Shown piece by piece: positions 35,727 through 44,520 of a stretch of DNA of 64,000 bases; position 1 is the stretch's first letter; every line of letters starts with the position of its first letter. This DNA comes from CAIQPV01 sp964480365. Its GTDB lineage: Bacteria; Pseudomonadota; Gammaproteobacteria; Burkholderiales; Gallionellaceae. The DNA is taken from positions 21,315 through 85,314 of the forward strand of contig CAYZPM010000008.1 in NCBI GenBank assembly GCA_964480365.1. Direction: 5' to 3'. The position numbers were made by a program, and so were the translations under genes. The notes beneath the pieces were generated by a model, which worked only from the letters and a program-made list of their open reading frames with translations, had not been told where the DNA came from and searched no databases.

Positions 35727-37118
35727 TTACTGTCCTGCCACCGTCATATTCTCCACCAGTATTGACCCACACTGTCTCGATCCCTGTACCAGCACGTCAT
35801 TCCCCACCGCCGCTATATGGCGGTACATATCCTTCAAATTTCCCGCGATGGTGAATTCTTCGACGGGATATTGAATCTCGCCGTTCTCTACCCAGAAACC
35901 CGCCGCACCGCGCGAGTAGTCGCCGGTGACATGATTGACGCCCTGACCGAGCAATTCGGTCACGACCAATCCTCGCCCCATTTTTTTCAGCAGTCCGTCG
36001 AAGTCCAGTTTTCCCGGCTGCACGATGAGGTTGTGGTTGCCGCCTGCGTTGCCGGTAGTTTTCATGCCGAGTTTGCGCGCGGAGTAGCTGCCGAGAAAGT
36101 AGCCTTGCAACACGCCTTTTTCAACGATGGCGCGGCGCTGGGTTTTCACGCCTTCTTCGTCGAATGCGCCGCTGGCCAAGCCTCTGCGAATGTCCGGCAC
36201 GTCGTCTATGCGGATGTTTTTCGAGAAGACTTGCTTGCCGAGTTGGTCGAGCAGGAAGGAGGATTTGCGGTACAGGCTGCTTCCACTTACCGCACCGACG
36301 AAGTGACCGATCAGGCTGGCTGCGACCGGGGCTTCGTACAACACCGGTACTTGCATGGTGCCGAGCTTGCGCGCCTTGAGGCGGCGCAGGGCGCGTTCCG
36401 CCGCGATGCGCCCAATCTCTTCCACTTTGAGCATCTCTGCTGCGTGGCGCGCCTCGCTGTACCAGTAGTCGCGTTGCATGGTGCTGTTCTTCCCGGCGAT
36501 TACGGCGCAACTGATGCTATGGCGCGAGGTGGGAAAGCCTCCGATAAACCCCTGGCTGTTGGCATAGATGAACTGCGCCTCGTGCACGTTGACGTTGGCT
36601 CCTTCCGAATTGCTGATGCGCTTGTCGCGCGCAAACGCGGCCTGCTCGCATTCGCGCGCCAGCTCGATGGCCTGTTCCACATTCAGCGCCCAAGGATGAA
36701 AAAGGTCGAGGTCGGGGAATTCGGTGGCGACCATATCCTGTTCCGGCAGCCCGGCGCAGTCGTCGCTGGCGGTGTAACGAGCGATGCTCAGTGCGGCATC
36801 CACTGTGTCGCGCACAGCCTGCGGAGAGAAGTCGCTGGTACTGGCATTGCCACGCCGCTGACCGAGGAACACGCTGACGGCGAGGCCCTTGTCGCGGTTG
36901 TATTCGATGGTTTCGACCTCGCCGTGGCGCACGGATACGGCTTGCCCGAAACCGTCCGAGACTTCCGCCGCGCAGGCGGTGGCGCCTTGTTGCTTGGCAT
37001 ACTTGAGCATATCGCGCGCAAGCTGGCGCAAAGTGTCTGCGGAATGGGAGAAGCTATGATCGGGATCAATAATAGACTGGGAATGAATAATCGGTTTGGT
37101 ATGATTTGTAGTGTTCAT
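35727..37118 (-). CDS. pmbA: metalloprotease PmbA (TldE)
   Basis: Subunit of the TldD/TldE heterodimeric metalloprotease, which matures some ribosomally made peptides and degrades unfolded peptides. About 463 residues with the family's signatures: VSVRHGEVETIEYNRDKGLAV-type opening (GEVETIEYNRDKGL), GNASTSDFSPQAVRDTV, NSEGANVNVHEAQF, the central RKSSFLLDQLGKQVF, and the C-terminal TGDYSRGAAGFWVENGEIQ and EFTIAGNLKDM. The ATG at 37118 is chosen because a longer start (37160) runs into the divergent yjgA promoter. It is divergent from yjgA. Confidence 0.93.
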   Translation of the reverse strand: MNTTNHTKPIIHSQSIIDPDHSFSHSADTLRQLARDMLKYAKQQGATACAAEVSDGFGQAVSVRHGEVETIEYNRDKGLAVSVFLGQRRGNASTSDFSPQAVRDTVDAALSIARYTASDDCAGLPEQDMVATEFPDLDLFHPWALNVEQAIELARECEQAAFARDKRISNSEGANVNVHEAQFIYANSQGFIGGFPTSRHSISCAVIAGKNSTMQRDYWYSEARHAAEMLKVEEIGRIAAERALRRLKARKLGTMQVPVLYEAPVAASLIGHFVGAVSGSSLYRKSSFLLDQLGKQVFSKNIRIDDVPDIRRGLASGAFDEEGVKTQRRAIVEKGVLQGYFLGSYSARKLGMKTTGNAGGNHNLIVQPGKLDFDGLLKKMGRGLVVTELLGQGVNHVTGDYSRGAAGFWVENGEIQYPVEEFTIAGNLKDMYRHIAAVGNDVLVQGSRQCGSILVENMTVAGQ

Positions 37119-37188
37119 AACAGGAATTTCGCAAACGGTTTTGACAGAAGGCGCTATCATAACAACATCTATTTAATATTTCGCAGCT

Positions 37189-37728
37189 ATGCGCCATCAC
37201 GACGACAACGAAGAAGAACTGGACTTGCCGCCCAGCAAGACCAAAATCAAGAAACAAATGCTCGATTTGCAGGACATCGGCGAACAACTGGTCGCCCTGA
37301 ACAAAGATCAACTGAAGGAAATTGACCTCCCGGAAACCTTACGGGACGCCATCCTTGAGGCGAAGCGTATCACAAAGTTCGGTGCGATAAAACGCCAGAT
37401 GCAGTACATCGGCAGGCTGATGCGCGATGTCGATCCCGCGCCCATTATCGCCAAGCTGGAAGTATGGAGTGGCAAGTCAAGCCAGCACATCGCCTACATG
37501 CATCGAGTGGAACGCTGGCGTGAGCGTCTGCTGGAAAACGATAGTGCGCTCACCGAATTCCTCGCCGAGTATCCCGAGGCCGATGCGCAACGGCTGCGCA
37601 CGCTGATCCGCAATGCGCTCAAGGAGAAGGAACTACTGAAACCACCGAAGAGCTTCCGCGAAATTTTTCAGGTGCTGCGCGAAATATTGCCGGAACCCAC
37701 TGCGACGCAGGCGGATGCAGATGAATAG
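37189..37728 (+). CDS. yjgA: ribosome-associated protein YjgA/DarP (DUF615)
   Basis: DUF615 family protein that binds the pre-50S ribosome and aids late assembly of the peptidyl transferase centre in E. coli. The 179-residue protein is helical and charged: DDNEEELDLPPSKTKIKKQM at the start, LPETLRDAILEAKRITKFGAIKRQMQYIGRLMR in the middle and a C-terminal EKELLKPPKSFREIFQVLRE. Divergence from pmbA is the classical proteobacterial order. Its 3' end overlaps the esterase gene by 14 bases. Confidence 0.95.
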   Translation: MRHHDDNEEELDLPPSKTKIKKQMLDLQDIGEQLVALNKDQLKEIDLPETLRDAILEAKRITKFGAIKRQMQYIGRLMRDVDPAPIIAKLEVWSGKSSQHIAYMHRVERWRERLLENDSALTEFLAEYPEADAQRLRTLIRNALKEKELLKPPKSFREIFQVLREILPEPTATQADADE

Positions 37729-38389
37729 CGTGTTACCCCACATCACCCTCGAAACTGGAAAGTCCCCGCAGCACAGCATCATCTGGCTGCATGGCTTGGG
37801 CGCAGACGGCGAAGACTTCGTTCCCATTGCGGAACAGATGAGCCTGCCAGTAGCGGTGCGTTATATTTTTCCGCATGCGCCCAAGCAGCCGGTGAGCATC
37901 AATGGCGGTTTTGTGATGCGCGCATGGTATGACATCGCCGCCGCCGAAATCCATGCGCAGCAAGACGCCGCAGGAATTCGCGCCTCGCAGTCGGAAATAG
38001 AAAAACTGATTGCGCAGGAAAAACAGCGCGGCATCGCGGCGGAAAATATTTTCCTCGCCGGATTCTCGCAGGGTGGTGCCATCGTGCTGCAAACCGGCCT
38101 GCGCCATGCAGAGAAACTCGGCGGCATCCTTGCGCTTTCCACTTACCTGCCGCTAGCGGAAACATTGATGGACGAGGCAAGCGAGGCCGCGAAAGGTACG
38201 CCTATTTTCATGGCACACGGACGCAACGATCCCATCGTTCCATACGGCCTTGGGAAAAATACGGCGGAGAAATTAAGCGGGCTGGGTTATCAACTGGCAT
38301 GGCATGAATACTCTATGCAGCATTCGGTATGCATGGAAGAAGTGAACGATATTGAGGCTTGGCTTACGCAACGACTGAACGGGGACTAA
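37715..38389 (+). CDS. carboxylesterase/phospholipase family hydrolase
   Basis: A 224-residue alpha/beta hydrolase of the carboxylesterase 2 family. It shows SIIWLHGLGADGEDF (oxyanion region), YIFPHAPKQPVSINGGF, the nucleophile elbow AGFSQGGAIVL near residue 117, HGRNDPIVPYG with the catalytic Asp, and EYSMQHSVCMEE with the His. The family hydrolyses short-chain esters, lysophospholipids or acyl-thioesters; the natural substrate cannot be told. The start overlaps the yjgA coding end, so they are likely co-transcribed. The stop overlaps the convergent PilZ-like gene by four bases. Confidence 0.9.
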   Translation: MQMNSVLPHITLETGKSPQHSIIWLHGLGADGEDFVPIAEQMSLPVAVRYIFPHAPKQPVSINGGFVMRAWYDIAAAEIHAQQDAAGIRASQSEIEKLIAQEKQRGIAAENIFLAGFSQGGAIVLQTGLRHAEKLGGILALSTYLPLAETLMDEASEAAKGTPIFMAHGRNDPIVPYGLGKNTAEKLSGLGYQLAWHEYSMQHSVCMEEVNDIEAWLTQRLNGD

Positions 38390-39909
38390 TACGCCTCCTC
38401 CGAACTGGTATCTTCTTCGATCTTGCGATAGCGCGCCAGGTCGTAATCCTCGCCTTTCTCCACCAACCCCAGCGGCATCAGCAGATAGCTCTTGCCGTCC
38501 AGCCGCACATGCAGGCTGCGGCGGCTGGTGAAAGTATCGGGACTCATCAGCAAATCGACCTCGCTCGCATCTCCACCGGGACTGTCCATCCACAGGGCTT
38601 GCAACTCTTCACCTGCGTCACGCTCGTGCAGCCCCACTCCAGCTACCTGATTGGCGAGCATTTCTATTCCCACATGCAGATTATTCTGCGAGTCGCGGCT
38701 TAAGCGCCGCACAATGCCCACGCCCCAACGATTCGTATTATCCAACTTGATGCCAACCAGCAAACCGATTTTTACCCGCTCAGTGCCCAACGCGGGGAGG
38801 ACGCAGCGGAAGCCACTGGTGCTGATATCTTCCACTTGCCAGATTACGCTGGCATCACTACCGAAGTTCAGGTCGGCGCAGACTTGCTCCATCAGCCCTA
38901 AAAACCCGTTCGCCACACTCAGGCTCACCTTGACGTTGTGCCGTATATTGCGCCGCTCAGACGGCGACGATGTCAGATAGTCTGCCAGATTGCGCACGAC
39001 GGCATGCACGACCTCTGCCTCATATTTTCCACCGAGATTGATTTCCTCGGGCACGAAATTTTTCTCCAGCGTCTTGAGCAGTGAGTCAACTTTCGGCTGG
39101 AGATTATCCACTCCGAGGAAACGCAGGCCGGGCTGTGGGGTGGTTTCTGCGTCTAGCCGCATAGGCGACATGGGATGCAACAGGTCGAAGACGAACCGGC
39201 TACCCGGCTCACGCTGCGCGGACACAGTAAAATTCCTGCTCAGGTACGCGGTCAGTCGTTCGGCGAGATGCATATGAAGGCGGCTGAGCGTGCCGGAACT
39301 GGACGCGTACCACATGAGCGCTATGGCAAACTCGTTGCGCACCGAAGTTTTCGCGCCTGATCCGGCATAAAGCGCAACTTGTTCGTCCAGATACTGATGC
39401 GTTTCGGCGTAAGCATAAAATTCAGCCAGGCTTGGCCATATCGCCTGGTCAACCAGCGCATAGCGCACCGCCGCAGATTTCAGCCTGCCCGTGGCAGCGC
39501 TGACACCGCGCGCAGCAATGAGCGGCAGCATAATTTTGATCGACGACGCGCCCTTGTTACCGTTGCGATACCGCATCAGCACGTTGAGGTAAGCCTGCAA
39601 AACCTGCGCAAAAAATTCGTTCAGTGCCATCCACAAGCGGTTTTCCTGAAATGTGGACAGGTCGGTGGTCGCATAATAATCACGCGTCAGTTTGCGCTCA
39701 AAGGGACGCGCCGCTTCATCAAGCAGGCATAGCACCGCAAATTGGTGATCCAGGCGAAACTCCTCCTGCTCCCGCGCAGACTCGATCCACTCAGTCAATT
39801 CCTGCAATGCTTTCAGCGCATCATTCTTCGGCAAGCCCTCCAGCAACTCCTGTACCGACTTGATATCCGCCATCGGATGATCCGATTTCCTACCAAACAG
39901 CCGCAACAT
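38386..39909 (-). CDS. PilZ-like domain protein
   Basis: A 507-residue cytoplasmic protein. The N-terminal ~330 residues are helical and unrecognised (LLEGLPKNDALKALQELTEW, LDEAARPFERKLTRDYY). Residues ~370-440 look like a PilZ-type beta-barrel: RVKIGLLVGIKLDNTNRW after VWQVEDISTSGFRC-like text (WQVEDISTSGFRCVLP), the serine-containing turn common in c-di-GMP receptors, though the leading RxxxR motif is not clear. It may bind c-di-GMP or be a degenerate relative. It is divergent from aat. Confidence 0.6.
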   Translation of the reverse strand: MLRLFGRKSDHPMADIKSVQELLEGLPKNDALKALQELTEWIESAREQEEFRLDHQFAVLCLLDEAARPFERKLTRDYYATTDLSTFQENRLWMALNEFFAQVLQAYLNVLMRYRNGNKGASSIKIMLPLIAARGVSAATGRLKSAAVRYALVDQAIWPSLAEFYAYAETHQYLDEQVALYAGSGAKTSVRNEFAIALMWYASSSGTLSRLHMHLAERLTAYLSRNFTVSAQREPGSRFVFDLLHPMSPMRLDAETTPQPGLRFLGVDNLQPKVDSLLKTLEKNFVPEEINLGGKYEAEVVHAVVRNLADYLTSSPSERRNIRHNVKVSLSVANGFLGLMEQVCADLNFGSDASVIWQVEDISTSGFRCVLPALGTERVKIGLLVGIKLDNTNRWGVGIVRRLSRDSQNNLHVGIEMLANQVAGVGLHERDAGEELQALWMDSPGGDASEVDLLMSPDTFTSRRSLHVRLDGKSYLLMPLGLVEKGEDYDLARYRKIEEDTSSEEAY

Positions 39910-39989
39910 GATCCGTCTCCAAATATATCTTGTCCGTTTGGCAATATAATCACTGGCTATATTCTATCAAACATCGCAAGTTCAGCGCC

Positions 39990-40691
39990 ATGATCACACT
40001 GCTGCATGACAACATACCATTCCCGCCGCTCGAACAAGCCTTGCTTACGCCCAACGGCCTGCTCGCCGCAGGCGGCAAACTGACTCCGGCAAGATTGCTT
40101 GACGCCTATCGTCACGGCATTTTTCCCTGGTTCAATGCTGACGACCCCATTCTGTGGTGGAGTCCAGACCCGCGCATGGTGCTGTTCCCGGAGGAATTCA
40201 AAATTTCCCATTCATTGCGCAAAACCTTGCGCAACCGGGTCTACGAAGTACGCACCGACACCGCCTTCAAGCAAGTGATGCGCGCCTGCGCCGCACCGCG
40301 CATCAAGCAGACAGGCACCTGGATACACGAGGATATGATCGCGGCCTACACCGCCCTGCACCGCATGGGGCATGCGCATTCGGTGGAGACTTGGAAGGAC
40401 GGCGAACTGGTAGGCGGTCTGTATGGCATTGCCATCGGGCGCATGTTTTACGGCGAATCCATGTTCAGCCGCCGCAGCGACGCTTCCAAGGTCGCGCTCG
40501 CCTACCTCACCGCACAGTTACATCGCTGGAACTTTGGCATAATAGATTGTCAGATGAATACGCCGCACCTTGCTTCGCTCGGCGCACGCGAAATTCTGCG
40601 TGCAGAATTCGTCCAGCGTCTGCAAGAATTGATACACTATCCGGACATCGCATCACCTTGGCATTTCGACGAACATGAATTTGTTGCATGA
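39990..40691 (+). CDS. aat: leucyl/phenylalanyl-tRNA--protein transferase Aat
   Basis: Adds Leu or Phe from tRNA to proteins with N-terminal Arg or Lys, marking them for ClpAP. The 233-residue protein opens MITLLHDNIPFPPLEQALLT, then GLLAAGGKLTPARLLDAYRHGIFPWF, WWSPDPRMVL, RTDTAFKQVMRAC, TWIHEDMIAAY, GGLYGIAIGRMFYGESMF and FGIIDCQMNTPHLASLGA, all family signatures. The ATG at 39990 fits the conserved opening. The 3' end overlaps bpt by 17 bases. Confidence 0.97.
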   Translation: MITLLHDNIPFPPLEQALLTPNGLLAAGGKLTPARLLDAYRHGIFPWFNADDPILWWSPDPRMVLFPEEFKISHSLRKTLRNRVYEVRTDTAFKQVMRACAAPRIKQTGTWIHEDMIAAYTALHRMGHAHSVETWKDGELVGGLYGIAIGRMFYGESMFSRRSDASKVALAYLTAQLHRWNFGIIDCQMNTPHLASLGAREILRAEFVQRLQELIHYPDIASPWHFDEHEFVA

Positions 40692-41409
40692 CATTCCGCT
40701 TTCGGCGTTGCAGTTTTACCTCACCGCCCCCTATCCGTGCAGCTATCTGCCGGATCGTCTCGCGCGCTCGCAGGTCGCCACGCCCAGCTTCCTGATTACC
40801 ACGCAAGTCTATTCGGAACTGGTACGGCGCGGTTTCCGCCGCAGCGGGACATTCACCTACCGGCCGCGCTGCGATACCTGCCGCGCCTGTGTGCCGGCGC
40901 GCATCGTAGTTAATGCCTTCACCTCCACCCGCTCACAGCGCCGCGCCGCACGGCATCACCGCAATCTGGAAGTATCGCTGCATACGCTGCAACACAGCGA
41001 AGAACATTTCGACTTGTACCAACGCTACCAGATTGCGCGCCACCGCGATGACGGCATGGAAAGCGACAGTCCGGAGCAATACCGCAACTTCCTGCTGCAA
41101 AGCCATGTGGATTCCACACTGGTGGAATTCCGCGAAAACGGCGTGCTGCGCATGGTAAGCCTGATCGACATACTGGACGACGGGCTGTCCTCTGTGTACA
41201 CCTTCTACGATCCCGATGTAGCACAATCCAGTTTCGGCACCTATAACGTGCTGTGGCAGATCGAACTTTGCCGCAAACTGGAACTGGAATATCTCTATCT
41301 CGGTTACTGGATCAAGGAAAGCGCCAAGATGGCCTACAAGGCCAATTTTCAGCCGCTGCAAGGGCTTGTTGATGGTGAATGGATAATAATTCAGGAAAAT
41401 AACAAGTGA
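40675..41409 (+). CDS. bpt: aspartate/glutamate leucyltransferase Bpt (ATE family)
   Basis: Transfers Leu to N-terminal Asp or Glu in the bacterial N-end rule pathway; homologous to eukaryotic arginyltransferases. The 244-residue protein has PCSYLPDRLARSQVATP, the cysteine motif RCDTCRACVPARI, RYQIARHRDDGM, DGLSSVYTFYDPD and YLGYWIKESAKMAYKANF near the end. Overlapping ends with aat and with pyrD (GTGATG) indicate a three-gene operon with the two N-end-rule enzymes side by side. Confidence 0.96.
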   Translation: MNLLHDIPLSALQFYLTAPYPCSYLPDRLARSQVATPSFLITTQVYSELVRRGFRRSGTFTYRPRCDTCRACVPARIVVNAFTSTRSQRRAARHHRNLEVSLHTLQHSEEHFDLYQRYQIARHRDDGMESDSPEQYRNFLLQSHVDSTLVEFRENGVLRMVSLIDILDDGLSSVYTFYDPDVAQSSFGTYNVLWQIELCRKLELEYLYLGYWIKESAKMAYKANFQPLQGLVDGEWIIIQENNK

Positions 41410-42413
41410 TGTACCCTCTGCTTCGCCCGCTGTTGTTCACCCTAGACCCGGAAACCGCTCACCACGCCACGCTGGATGCGCTGAAAACTGCACATAGCTT
41501 CGGCCTGCTGTGCGCCAAACGCCCGGCTGGCAATCCGCGCACGGTGATGGGCCTGACCTTCCCTAATCCGGTCGGGCTGGCCGCCGGGATGGACAAGAAT
41601 GGTGCCTACATTGACGCGTTGGCCGCGCTGGGTTTCGGCTTCATCGAGATCGGCACGGTCACCCCGCGACCGCAGCCGGGCAATCCCAAGCCACGCATGT
41701 TCCGACTACCCGAGGCGCAGGGCATCATCAACCGCATGGGTTTCAACAACCTCGGCGTGGATGCGCTCGTCGAGAACGTAAAGCGCGCAAAGTATAAAGG
41801 CATCCTCGGCATCAACATCGGCAAGAATTTTGACACCCCGATCGAGAAGGCGGCGTGCGACTACCTGATTGGCCTGCGCAAGGTCTACACCCACGCCAGC
41901 TACGTCGCCATCAACATCTCCTCGCCCAACACCAAGAACCTGCGCCAGTTGCAGGGCGGTGACGAGCTGGATTCGCTGCTGGAACAACTGAAAGCCGAAC
42001 AGGAAAATCTGGCCGAGCTGCACGGGAAATATGTGCCGATGGCGGTAAAGATCGCGCCCGACCTGGACAAGGAACAAATCCAGCAGATCGCAGAGATCTT
42101 GATCCGTCACCGCATAGACGGCGTGATCGCCACCAACACCACGCTGTCGCGCGAGGGTGTGGAAAACCTGCCGCATGGCAATGAAGCGGGCGGCCTAAGC
42201 GGCACCCCCGTGCGCGAAAAGTCTACCGCCGTCATCCGCGAACTCGCCGCAGCGCTCAATGGAACATTGCCCATCATCGGCGTCGGCGGCATCCTCAGCG
42301 GCGCGGATGCAGTGAAAAAAATTCAGGCTGGCGCAGCACTGGTGCAGATATACAGCGGCATGATTTATCGCGGCCCAGATTTGGTCGGAGAGGCCATAAC
42401 GGCCTTATCGTAG
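41409..42413 (+). CDS. pyrD: dihydroorotate dehydrogenase (quinone), class 2
   Basis: Membrane-associated flavoenzyme that oxidises dihydroorotate to orotate in pyrimidine synthesis, passing electrons to quinone. About 334 residues: N-terminal amphipathic helices (YPLLRPLLFTLDPETAHH), NPVGLAAGMDKNG, IGTVTPRPQPGNPKPRMFR, NRMGFNNLG, NISSPNTKNLR with the class 2 catalytic serine, NTTLSREG, GGLSGTPVREKS and GVGGILSGADA. The ATG at 41409 overlaps the bpt stop. The pyrD stop (TAG) lies inside the REP hairpin that follows. Confidence 0.97.
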   Translation: MYPLLRPLLFTLDPETAHHATLDALKTAHSFGLLCAKRPAGNPRTVMGLTFPNPVGLAAGMDKNGAYIDALAALGFGFIEIGTVTPRPQPGNPKPRMFRLPEAQGIINRMGFNNLGVDALVENVKRAKYKGILGINIGKNFDTPIEKAACDYLIGLRKVYTHASYVAINISSPNTKNLRQLQGGDELDSLLEQLKAEQENLAELHGKYVPMAVKIAPDLDKEQIQQIAEILIRHRIDGVIATNTTLSREGVENLPHGNEAGGLSGTPVREKSTAVIRELAAALNGTLPIIGVGGILSGADAVKKIQAGAALVQIYSGMIYRGPDLVGEAITALS

Positions 42414-42475
42414 GTGCGAATTCATTCGCACGCTTTTCACAACACAATAGCTGTGCGAATGAATTCGCACCTACG
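42409..42475. repeat. left REP hairpin of the REPtron
   Basis: Inverted arms CGTAGGTGCGAATTCATTCG and its complement around a ~20-base centre. The TAG of pyrD is part of the left arm. Confidence 0.9.
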
Positions 42476-42509
42476 TGAGGTTTTGTTGTAATGCCAAACT
42501 GTGTAGCTC

Positions 42510-42962
42510 ATGTCCTATAGCGATTTACGCAAGGGCCGTTACAGCGAACCACAGCAAGCCTATTTCGTCACTACGGTATTGGCTGAACGGGAAAAGCGTT
42601 ATTTTGCCGATTTTTCCTGCGCCCGTTGTGTGGTGGCCGAGATGCGCGCCTTGCACGACGAAGAAATAGTATCCTCGTTGGCATGGGTCATCATGCCCGA
42701 CCACGCTCATTGGCTGTTCCAGCTAAGAGAGCGCATGGATTTATCAGCAGCGGTCAAACGCTTCAAGGCGCGTTCCTCACTTCGGGTTAACCGCCACCTG
42801 AACCGGCATGGTACGTTATGGCAAAGGTCATTTCACGATCATGCAGTGCGCAAAGAAGAAGATATTCGTGACATTGCGCGGTACATTGTGGCAAACCCGC
42901 TACGCGCCGGACTGGTCGAACACATCGGTGACTATCAATTATGGGATGCAATATGGCTGTAG
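42510..42962 (+). CDS. REP-associated tyrosine transposase (RAYT)
   Basis: A 150-residue Y1/HUH single-stranded DNA transposase of the TnpA-REP type, which nicks REP hairpins and is thought to spread them. It shows GRYSEPQQAYFVTTV, the HUH motif in VIMPDHAHWLFQL, LSAAVKRFKARSS, the WQRSFHDHAVR segment and the catalytic tyrosine in DIARYIVANPLRAGLV. It is bracketed by two REP hairpins of the same sequence (42409-42475 and 42960-43018), and its own stop codon is inside the right one. The protein looks intact. Confidence 0.93.
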   Translation: MSYSDLRKGRYSEPQQAYFVTTVLAEREKRYFADFSCARCVVAEMRALHDEEIVSSLAWVIMPDHAHWLFQLRERMDLSAAVKRFKARSSLRVNRHLNRHGTLWQRSFHDHAVRKEEDIRDIARYIVANPLRAGLVEHIGDYQLWDAIWL

Positions 42963-43018
42963 GTGCGAATTCATTCGCACATGAATTGGTTGGGTGTGCG
43001 AATTAATTCGCACCTACG
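42960..43018. repeat. right REP hairpin of the REPtron
   Basis: TAGGTGCGAATTCATTCGCA against TGCGAATTAATTCGCACCTA, same family as 42409-42475, with one arm mismatch. Confidence 0.9.
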
Positions 43019-43063
43019 TGAACTACCATCAACGTGAGCTTTTGATAAAGAAATGGGGGCGAC

Positions 43064-43813
43064 ATGATTTATCTGATGTTCATAATCGGACTACTACCAA
43101 TCATATTGGTTTTTTTGCTATTGGGAGTTTTGATCGGACGTGTGGCAAAGAAGCGAGGTAAGAATCAGTGGCTGTGGGGAGCTGCAAGCATTTTACTAAT
43201 CACTGCCCTATCTTGGAAACAGTTGCCGACGTGGGCGGCGCAAATATATTACAAGGGGATGGTTACTATGCAATCCATGATGCCAAAAGAATCTGTTACT
43301 ACACTTGCAGAAGCAAAAGATATAAATCTTGCTTCCAGCGTAGGTGGAGTGAACTTTGATGTCCCGCTAACCTATCTTTATCGGGGTTACAGCCACAAGG
43401 ACGGAGGTTGGCTTGCCGTCAAAAAAGAAGAAATCGATGGCACGGTGAGGCCGTCAGTTGACTATATTAACTTTTACGCACTCATGCCTGATCTGGCACC
43501 GCTGAGAGAAGACAATTTGGCCGATTTCGAGGTGGGGAGTTTTGGAAAAAAAGTGATGGTGTCGCTTACTCACATTATTACTCCATGGGATTATTACTTT
43601 AAGAATGCTTTACCTAATGAGGAAAAACGACCCGAATCTCCGGATGTACCGGGAATGTTGCATTACTACGATGGTGGGAGTGGTGATATATATCTTAGTC
43701 ATGGATACGCTACGTCTGACTTGACAATGATAACGTGCGATGATCAAAAACTTAGCCCTGTTCCATTCCCTGGCTGCACGATTGAGACTTCATATCATCC
43801 CCCTCCTCGTTGA
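43064..43813 (+). CDS. membrane-anchored hypothetical protein
   Basis: A 249-residue protein beginning MIYLMFIIGLLPIILVFLLL, a first membrane span, then a basic loop (GRVAKKRGKNQW) and a second hydrophobic stretch (LWGAASILLITALSW), so it is an inner-membrane protein with a ~190-residue soluble domain. That domain has FDVPLTYLYRGYSHKDGG and LHYYDGGSGDIYLSHGYA but no family I recognise. GGGGGCGAC precedes the ATG. It follows the REPtron directly and has no obvious operon partner. Confidence 0.7.
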   Translation: MIYLMFIIGLLPIILVFLLLGVLIGRVAKKRGKNQWLWGAASILLITALSWKQLPTWAAQIYYKGMVTMQSMMPKESVTTLAEAKDINLASSVGGVNFDVPLTYLYRGYSHKDGGWLAVKKEEIDGTVRPSVDYINFYALMPDLAPLREDNLADFEVGSFGKKVMVSLTHIITPWDYYFKNALPNEEKRPESPDVPGMLHYYDGGSGDIYLSHGYATSDLTMITCDDQKLSPVPFPGCTIETSYHPPPR

Positions 43814-43984
43814 TGACAACCGCACACAAAGAGGAAGCAATTTTCCGGTTGAAGTATACATTTTCCAGCCAATATCTTTCGCAATGGCGCGACATAGACA
43901 AAAAGCTAAAGTCTTTGTTTGACCAGTTCATCTTACATGCGGCTCAACGTTCGCCCGCACACCCATAAGGCGACAAACCCAGCC

Positions 43985-44383
43985 TCACCAAACCCCACTC
44001 TTAAACTTCTCGATCTCACGCCGATCCCGCTTGGTCGGTCTTCCTTCATGCGCCGTTGGCTCGGGTTGCGCCTTTATCTCCAGAGCAAGCGCTGCACGCC
44101 TCGATCTGCTTTCTTCTGTCTCCTGATAAAGCTTCTGCGCCTCGGTAGCGGGGCCGCGTTTACTGGACAGCGCCAGCACTTCTATCACATGTTGGTATGG
44201 GCCGAGGCGGATGGCGAGGGTGTCGCCTGCGGCAAGCAATTTGGCGGGTTTGACGCGTACCTCGTTGACCAGCACCTTGCCGCATTCCACCGCATCGGCG
44301 GCGAGGGAGCGTGTCTTGAAGAAGCGTGCAGCCCACAGCCATTTGTCTATGCGGAGTTTTTCCTGGTTGGTTTTGGGGTTCAT
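43985..44383 (-). CDS. hslR: S4-domain RNA-binding protein HslR (Hsp15)
   Basis: Heat-shock protein 15 binds stalled 50S subunits with nascent chains and helps recycle them. The 132-residue protein has the S4 domain at residues ~10-65 (LRIDKWLWAARFFKTRSLAA, GKVLVNEVRVKPAKLLAAGD) and a basic C-terminal tail (EGRPTKRDRREIEKFKSGVW), exactly the family layout and length. Confidence 0.95.
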   Translation of the reverse strand: MNPKTNQEKLRIDKWLWAARFFKTRSLAADAVECGKVLVNEVRVKPAKLLAAGDTLAIRLGPYQHVIEVLALSSKRGPATEAQKLYQETEESRSRRAALALEIKAQPEPTAHEGRPTKRDRREIEKFKSGVW

Positions 44384-44417
44384 GCAATTCGGATTAATAC
44401 TTTTCGCTTAAAAACCT

Positions 44418-44487
44418 CCGTTCGTGGTGAACTTGTCGAACCACCTATAACTTACCTGAAACCCTTCGACAAGCTCAGGGCGAACGG
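44418..44487. repeat. REP-like inverted repeat
   Basis: CCGTTCGTGGTGAACTTGTC and, inverted, GACAAGCTCAGGGCGAACGG, same family as 49600-49669. It lies between hslR and the reductase gene. Confidence 0.85.
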
Positions 44488-44520
44488 TGGAGTGAATAGT
44501 AACCGTATTTTTTGTTTCAG

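Noticed and set aside
35817..37325. 502-codon open frame on the plus strand opposite pmbA
   Set aside because: Antisense shadow of a well-conserved gene, with no recognisable domains.
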